Shown here piece after piece: positions 58,475 through 64,000 of a stretch of 64,000 bases of DNA. Source of the DNA: Cycas panzhihuaensis (taxonomy: Eukaryota; Cycadophyta). The number at the start of each line of letters is the position of its first letter. Within the stretch, counting starts at the first letter, position 1. The notes beneath the pieces are model-generated. The model saw only the letters and a program-made list of their open reading frames with translations. It ran no database searches and was not told the origin of the DNA. Both the position numbers and the translations under genes were made by a program. Location: positions 174,103,741 through 174,167,740 of the forward strand of contig CM041465.1 of assembly GCA_023213395.1 (NCBI GenBank), given 5' to 3'.

Positions 58475-58813
58475 TGTTAAAACATTAACAACACCTCTTT
58501 TATTGTAAACTAATATATTTTATAATTTAACGAAATTAATTAAGGTGTCACATCCATCCATTAGATCAAATTATGTAATGCATTAATGACAATGTTACTT
58601 TATAAATTAGACATATTTATTAGCCATTGCATTGCATTTTTACCTATGTAGAAGCTCTAATTGTATAATGTATACAGTGTAACAAACTTCCCCATCACAT
58701 CTTTCAACAATAAATTTGTAATATTTTTTATATTAATTTTTTAATCTCATCTTTATGCAATCCTTGTATAAGTTATATATGTTATATTTTTTGATCCTGA
58801 TACAAAATTCGCA
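58475..58813 (+). repeat. Copia-2 3' LTR
   Basis: 339 bp, directly after TTAAGGGAGGG. Partner of 51193-51530. Confidence 0.9.
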
Positions 58814-58818
58814 TAGGT

Positions 58819-59790
58819 CACCTATGCCAAATCTTGAATCATCACATTCTAGTTAGAAGGATATAAAGAAGTCTAAGGTGTCAGAAAAAGAGTGGATGTT
58901 ATAATGGATTTAAGATTATTAAATGCTTACTCCACATCTTGCGACCACTATAATACCTCTTTTCATAGTAAATTTATTAACAAGGTTGCCAATAAGGTAT
59001 AATTACAAATAAATCTTTAATAAAATCTTATGTGTACTAAGAAATCTTGAAATTGAGTAGGGGTTTTGGGCATAGGCTACATGGTATTAATAGAATTTTT
59101 TTCTAGACTAACTTACACTCCTTTTGATGAAATATATGCTTGAGATATTGTAATTCAGTTTTACCAAATTTGCATTTAGATAATTTAGTATATATTTAGT
59201 ATTGGACGAGAATTTAGAGAATTATTTCAAGATGTTAAAGATAATAGTACAAATTCGAATTAAAAATAAGGATATCATAAAAAAATTGATAAAAATTTTA
59301 TGAAGATAAGAAGTAGAGATTTTATTCATAAAAGTTGAGAATATTATAGGGGCATTGTAGAGGCTGAAAGACATAACTTAAAATTTAAGTGCCCATGATA
59401 TATTCTAAATGTAGTTTTGTGATGGTCCTCTTAGATAATAGGGATCTAATAATATCTAGATTAAAGATCTAATTTGAAAAAAATAGTTGCCCCATATATT
59501 TCATCCAATATATTATCAATTCAGGGTGTGGGATATTTATTTTTTATTGTAATCTTGTTAAGTTCCTAGTAATTGATATAATGACAAAAGGATCCATCCT
59601 TTTTCCCTACTAGGATAATTAGTGTAATGCAGGGGCTTTTACTGGGCTAAATAATGGCTGTCTCTATTAATTATTTTGTTATCTTCTCAATTACATTTAA
59701 AAAAAAATAAGAATTTTTATATAATCAAAGGCTAATAGGGTCATATGGTGATTTGAGTTCAATAGCATAATAAAAGCCACAATTTAGAGG
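58819..59790 (-). pseudogene. Chromovirus element reverse transcriptase and RNase H start
   Basis: From about 59770 down: SPYDPISL, KITK-LIETAII-PSKSPC, ILVGKKDGSFCHYINY-ELNKI, TIKNKYPTP-IDNILDE and FFKLDL-SRYY, the first half of a Gypsy RT. The region near 58850 reads CDDSRFGIGD (the DAS-x-x-GLG-type RNase H start), just before the Copia-2 insertion. The RT active-site region is too decayed to place. Confidence 0.8.
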
Positions 59791-60780
59791 AGTGGCTAGG
59801 AGTAGGGGTGAATATAGATTGATATTTGTTGAGGAGGTTTTTATAAGATGATAAATATATATTGAAGGCTAAATGTTATCAATATAGATGATGTGGGCAA
59901 CATTATTATTTAAATGCTTGCATATTTGATTAGGTGATATAAGTTGATTGGGACATGATTAGATCCCATATAATTTATGTGTTTGGCCCATCTAATCCTT
60001 AAATAAGATGAATAGATTGGTAGGAGAATTATTCATACTATAAGTACCTGATGTTTGGAGCCATTAGACCTTAATAATAGAGTCATATCCTTCTATAGAT
60101 AAGATATAAAAATTAGATATGGTATGATATGTACTAATTTGAAGTTGAAGGCTTTTTATAGTACTTACATAATGTAAGGTTCAATGACAAGGTAACGAGT
60201 AGATAAATCTAGTTTTTGCTATAATATAAAGGTTTAATTGTCAAGCCAAGTATATGTCAATGAAATTTAACAATATGCCACCATTGATTAGTATTAAAAT
60301 AAGTGTCTTTAGAAATGCTTTTTACATAGAATGACCTTAGGCAAGATTTAGAAGAAACTGCTAATAAAAATACTTCAAGTTAGGAAAAAGGCATAGGAGA
60401 TTCTTGAGAGGGCTTATCCTTAGATTCTAGTTTAACTTTGACTTTAGAATCATCTTCAAGATTAGGATCAATAGTAAAAATCATGTGTCATGTATTATTC
60501 ACCTTTGTATAACCATGAACTTATTTCTCTAAGTACTTAACACAAAGGCTAATGCTTAATTGATGATCAACTTCTGTTGATGGAATGTGAATTAATCCTA
60601 AAAAGGGGTCTGGTACTAGCCATTAAACTTCCTCTGATCAAAGGCATTGATGTTACTACATTAGTACTATGAAGAGTCTCTTCTAAAAGTGGATGAGTGA
60701 TCCAAAATAAATTATATTTCAACTATTTTTATTATGGAAATGGCATCCTTAAAAGAGTATAAGGTAATAACTTTTCAACA
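59791..60780 (-). other. Chromovirus element, protease and linker region, not resolved
   Basis: By position this should hold the nucleocapsid and protease. I could not find a DTG or DSG motif or a zinc knuckle with confidence. Confidence 0.4.
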
Positions 60781-61300
60781 CGTCTAAATATTTTTTTTGA
60801 GACTTGAAGTATAAATGTCGATAAGAGTTTTAATGTCAAGTGGTTAAGAGACTCAGTTTTGTAATGCCTAAAACTCATTAGTATATGCTTCTACTAAAGT
60901 TATTTGTCTTAGTCTGGTAAGCTAGATAAAGAAAAAGTGATTCCTTATGTCATCGTGCTACTTAAAAAACTCTTGGAGAATAGGTTTCATATTTAGTTCA
61001 TTGGATTCTCTCATTTCCACCACTGGAACCAATGACGAACTTTTCTATTTAATTAGATTAAGGCAAAGATCAATTATTTTACTACTAACATAGGGTTAAA
61101 GGTAAAATATGACTCCATCTTATTAATCTAGCTTTGAGAAAAATCCTTATTGAGATCAAGGTCAAAAGTTGGTATGGTGATCTTATGATGGGCATGTTAT
61201 TATTATAGAGTGAATGGTGGTGGTGGAAGGGGTCCTAATTTATAAGAGGTAGATGGACTTGTGGATGGGATATGAGAATTAGATTGCATCCACTAAAACA
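60781..61300 (-). pseudogene. Chromovirus element gag core
   Basis: Minus-strand reading: a WFQWWK-like capsid signature (near 61030) followed by FIXLTRLRQITLVEAYTNEF and LDIKTLIDIYTSSLKKNI, the chromovirus gag core (LRQ-x-G-x-V-x-x-Y-x-x-EF). Four or more stops. Confidence 0.7.
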
Positions 61301-62898
61301 TTCTATCTGGCTTTTAATCAAAAGTATCCTATTTTTATTTAAATAAGTCTTGCTTTTAATTGGTATCCTTGACCTATTGATCCAAGCTTATTACGCCCTT
61401 ATTCAATGTATTAATATTATCTAACATTTCTTAGAATTGGGCCTCAAGTGCTTGAATGTATTTTACCTACGTGGGTGCAATAGATACAAAATCTAGTGTC
61501 GTAAATAGAGGAAAGGGTTTGTAAGAAAAGGGGGGTAGACAAGAAGAAGGGTATTCAAGAGGAAGGGAGAGAAGACATATAGAATGTAATTTTAATAAGC
61601 TAAAGACTAATGTAGATGGGTAAAAATAAGAGAGGGAGGGGGGGTCTCTATAGGTTATTGACCCCAAAAAATATATAATAAAATCACCTAGAGTACTAAG
61701 ACAAGTACAAAGAGCTTGTCAAAACGGTGTAGGTGAAACTAAGGGTGAAAGTAAGGTGATAGAGCCCATGTAGTACCTATATTCCATTATACCTAAAAAA
61801 TTACAATTAAAATTGCCCTATAGAAAATGATTAATGTGACATGGTGATCAAAATAAGACCTATGAATTTGTAGGATAATTTTGGAGCCATGGACATTTAT
61901 TTTTTCTTTTTGTATCGAGTTTATTAGTATAAGTTTCATCTGAATTAGAGAAGTAGTCACGAAAGTGACCCTATAGACTCCTTTTTCTCTATCCCTTTTT
62001 TTTTTTTTAAATAAAAGAGGTGGATACTAAAGTGAAATAATGTGTAGAATTCAAAAATCTATTAATGATTTAGACAAGATATTTGAAATTACTATGATGT
62101 CAGTTCTATAATACAAGCTGGTATTATTATGTTGTAAGATTTGTTATTATTACTATAATCTAAAGTTATATGGTTTGATACTATTACTTGTGATGCAAAT
62201 ATTTCATAGATTTTACCCTTTTCTAAAAGTACAATAGTCTTAGTAGTCTTGTACTAGGTTTGGAAGTACTTAAGATTTAATAGCACAATGTACCTAGTTC
62301 TATAGGCCCTTTAATAAACTTTCTAGTTATTATTATCACCTAACCCAATCTCTAAGAGTACTAACTATGGAGGAAATATATATATATATATATATATATA
62401 ACTATGATAATTGTGTTGGGGTGTTCATGAGGCATAACTTCCTAATACTAACTGCTTATTAATATACTATAGAGGATAGGCAACCTATAGTTTACTTATT
62501 CGAGGTAAGGTAGAAGAGCTTATAAGGGTTCTCTCATATATCAAAAGCTATGTGGAGGATCAATCCCATAGCTAGGCTTTATTTAAGGCTTATGTAAGTA
62601 GTGCTATCTACTTTGCTTCACATATTGCCATATACCTATATATGCTTGGTTGAAAATAATAGATACTTATGATGTTTAAAGACCCTTAATAGAGGGTCTC
62701 TACATATAACTAGAGGACATTGGGGGAAGGGAACTTATTGCCCACTTGTAGCTGATTGTAGAATTTTTAGAAGATAATAATAACAAAGAAAATTAGAAAA
62801 AAAAGTGGAAGAGGGTTTCCTAAATTTCACCAAGGAAAGAAAAAAATTCCCAAATTTTTTCACTTATCCTATTAATTTATTTTTTTGGTGGATATGTA
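61301..62898 (-). other. Chromovirus element gag N-terminus and leader, not resolved
   Basis: No clear coding frame. Includes an (AT)n microsatellite at 62376-62401. Confidence 0.4.
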
Positions 62899-62915
62899 GC
62901 TTAGTTTTGATACCA
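62899..62915 (-). other. Chromovirus element primer-binding site
   Basis: Minus-strand TGGTATCAAAACTAAGC two bases after the LTR, initiator-Met type with one or two changes. Confidence 0.8.
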
Positions 62916-62917
62916 CG

Positions 62918-63316
62918 TAGAATGAGCTTACTCTAATATCTCTCCTAACTTGAGCACTTAAACCAAAAAAATGAATTATATTACAATCCTTTATTATAAT
63001 ATGGAGAATGGATTACAAAGAAGAGCTCACAAGATCATTAAAGAGCATGAAAAGAAAACTAAAATGGGAATCAAAATACAACATCTTTAAAAAATGATAA
63101 GACTCAACAACCTTTTCTTTATAATAAGTTAGCCTTAAATAGGCAAGAGAGGCCTCTTTGTATATGATACCATTAGTGGGAAAAAGGATGCCAATTTCTA
63201 TTGGTGGATATAAGTAGACTATACACAAAGATTAATGGTTAACACTAACCGTTAAGTTCTCTTTATTGTATTTGCTAGATTAATCGTTTTTGCTTAGTGA
63301 AGAGTGGTTATGTAAT
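62918..63316 (-). repeat. Chromovirus element 5' LTR
   Basis: 399 bp, partner of 49189-49588. The terminal TG has become TA on the plus strand. Confidence 0.88.
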
Positions 63317-63321
63317 GAAAG
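63317..63321. repeat. Target-site duplication GAAAG, right copy
   Basis: Identical to 49184-49188. Confidence 0.8.
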
Positions 63322-64000
63322 CTATGTACTTTGTGTCTCTTATTTTAGTTTTAGTTTAAATTAGCTTAACATTTTACTTTTCATAAGAGTGTACTAACAC
63401 TTGCTTATTATTCTAGTATATAGATATATGACTATTTAGTCGATGATGATTTTGACCATGGTTAGTGGCTATAGAAAATTTCCACCTAAGCTTGATAGAC
63501 TAAAGAAAAGCTTTTTTGTAGCTCTACAAACACTTCTTGCTCTCATTCTGCTTTTGTTTACAATAATACTCTGCTTAGCTTACTTTGTTTGATGCTTTTC
63601 TCATCAAAAATATTGTTCTTCTATGCATTTACCCCCATCTTATTATGATTTTGGTCTATCTAACCTTAAATTTTGCTCATCCTAGTTTGATTTTCATCTA
63701 TCCCACTCTAATTTCTGCCTCTTTATGAATTTTAAAATCCTTGTGGTACTGCAAAGTTCATCATGGTATTGCAGAGCATAACTTCTCGATCCTATGATAA
63801 ACTTAATGGGATGAATATTTTCACTTTCAAAAATTATTAGCCCATAGTTGTGTATTTATAGTGTCGAACTACAAATTACATATAAAGGTCATGGGTTAGC
63901 CATGGGTTTCATCCAAACCATTGGCTAATTAATGTTTTGGTATTAATTGACACTAAAACTATAGGTCTTTTTCCCATGGTTTTTTAGCAAACTATGAGTC
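63322..64000. other. Flanking sequence, possible decayed LTR
   Basis: No coding signal. GGTACTGCAAAGTTCATC and GGTATTGCAGAGC (63745-63780) look like CpG-depleted versions of the palindromic motif units in the Tat LTRs. A CATGGGTTAGCCATGG palindrome lies near 63890. Confidence 0.35.

Larger units (their letters stand above)
51193..58813 (+). mobile_element. Copia-2: decayed Ty1/Copia element nested in the chromovirus element
   Basis: 7621 bp. LTRs 51193-51530 and 58475-58813, both beginning TGTTAAAACATTAACAAC and ending TTCACA or TTCGCA. PBS TGGTATAGGAGC at 51531-51542. PPT TTAAGGGAGGG before the 3' LTR. Internal order gag, integrase, RT, RNase H on the plus strand. It interrupts the chromovirus between RT and RNase H. 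The flanking 5-mers are GATGT and TAGGT, so the duplication is only partly conserved. Confidence 0.9.
49189..63316 (-). mobile_element. Decayed Ty3/Gypsy chromovirus-type element, split by Copia-2
   Basis: Minus-strand order: 5' LTR 63316-62918, PBS 62899-62915, gag (core near 60.8-61.3 kb), RT 59790-58819, [Copia-2 insertion 58813-51193], RNase H 51187-50880, integrase and likely chromodomain 50880-49589, 3' LTR 49588-49189. The LTRs are about 400 and 399 bp and the TSD GAAAG is exact. 14.1 kb in total, about 6.5 kb without the insertion. Frames are destroyed by stops and shifts, but the domain order is complete. Confidence 0.85.

Overview
This window is plant nuclear repeat DNA. I see no ordinary host gene, rRNA, tRNA or CRISPR array. 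Nearly everything recognisable is an LTR retrotransposon or a decayed piece of one. Primer-binding sites of initiator-Met type in the Copia and one Gypsy element, a Tat-type Ty3/Gypsy family with 2.6-3.1 kb LTRs, plant mobile domain (PMD) and archaeal-type RNase H accessories, and deep nesting all point to a large-genome land plant. The amount of old, unremoved debris would suit a gymnosperm or another slow-turnover genome, but the species cannot be read from the sequence.

Left part (1-36351). A Tat-type Ty3/Gypsy element on the minus strand fills this region. Its 5' LTR is 33230-36351, its PBS is at 33211-33228, and its 3' LTR lies off the left edge. Two younger elements sit inside it. (a) A second Tat element of the same family, 15132-31781 (minus), is inserted in the gag of the outer one with a perfect 5-bp target-site duplication (GAGGG at 15127-15131 and 31782-31786). 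It is complete: 5' LTR 29203-31781, PBS, gag, protease, RT, RNase H, integrase, an antisense PMD gene, an extra RNase H, PPT and 3' LTR 15132-17718. (b) A Copia element, 470-8088 (plus), is inserted in the antisense PMD gene of the outer element, with TSD AGGTG and two 298-bp LTRs that differ at about 15 sites.

The Tat family carries a gene on the strand opposite to gag-pol, between integrase and the 3' LTR. It encodes a PMD-like protein with an acidic Gly/Pro-rich linker, a likely intron and a coiled-coil C-terminus. The inner copy (about 19784-21731) holds one frame for about 1.2 kb of PMD exon, broken only by TAG/TGA codons each one transition from a sense codon. The same element has an additional RNase H domain (18138-18560), placed next to the 3' LTR rather than beside the pol RNase H.

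Right part (36352-64000) is much more AT-rich and more decayed. 36352-37270 is a minus-strand Copia RT, the target of the outer Tat element. 37.3-49.18 kb is a mosaic of Copia and Gypsy fragments on both strands. 49189-63316 is a minus-strand Gypsy element of chromovirus type (400-bp LTRs, TSD GAAAG). It is split between its RT and RNase H by a plus-strand Copia element (51193-58813, LTRs of 338 and 339 bp). The last 0.7 kb may be a decayed LTR.

No element here encodes an uninterrupted full polyprotein, so all coding entries are annotated as pseudogenes. Inactivation is mostly by C-to-T/G-to-A type changes, as expected for methylated, silenced repeats.
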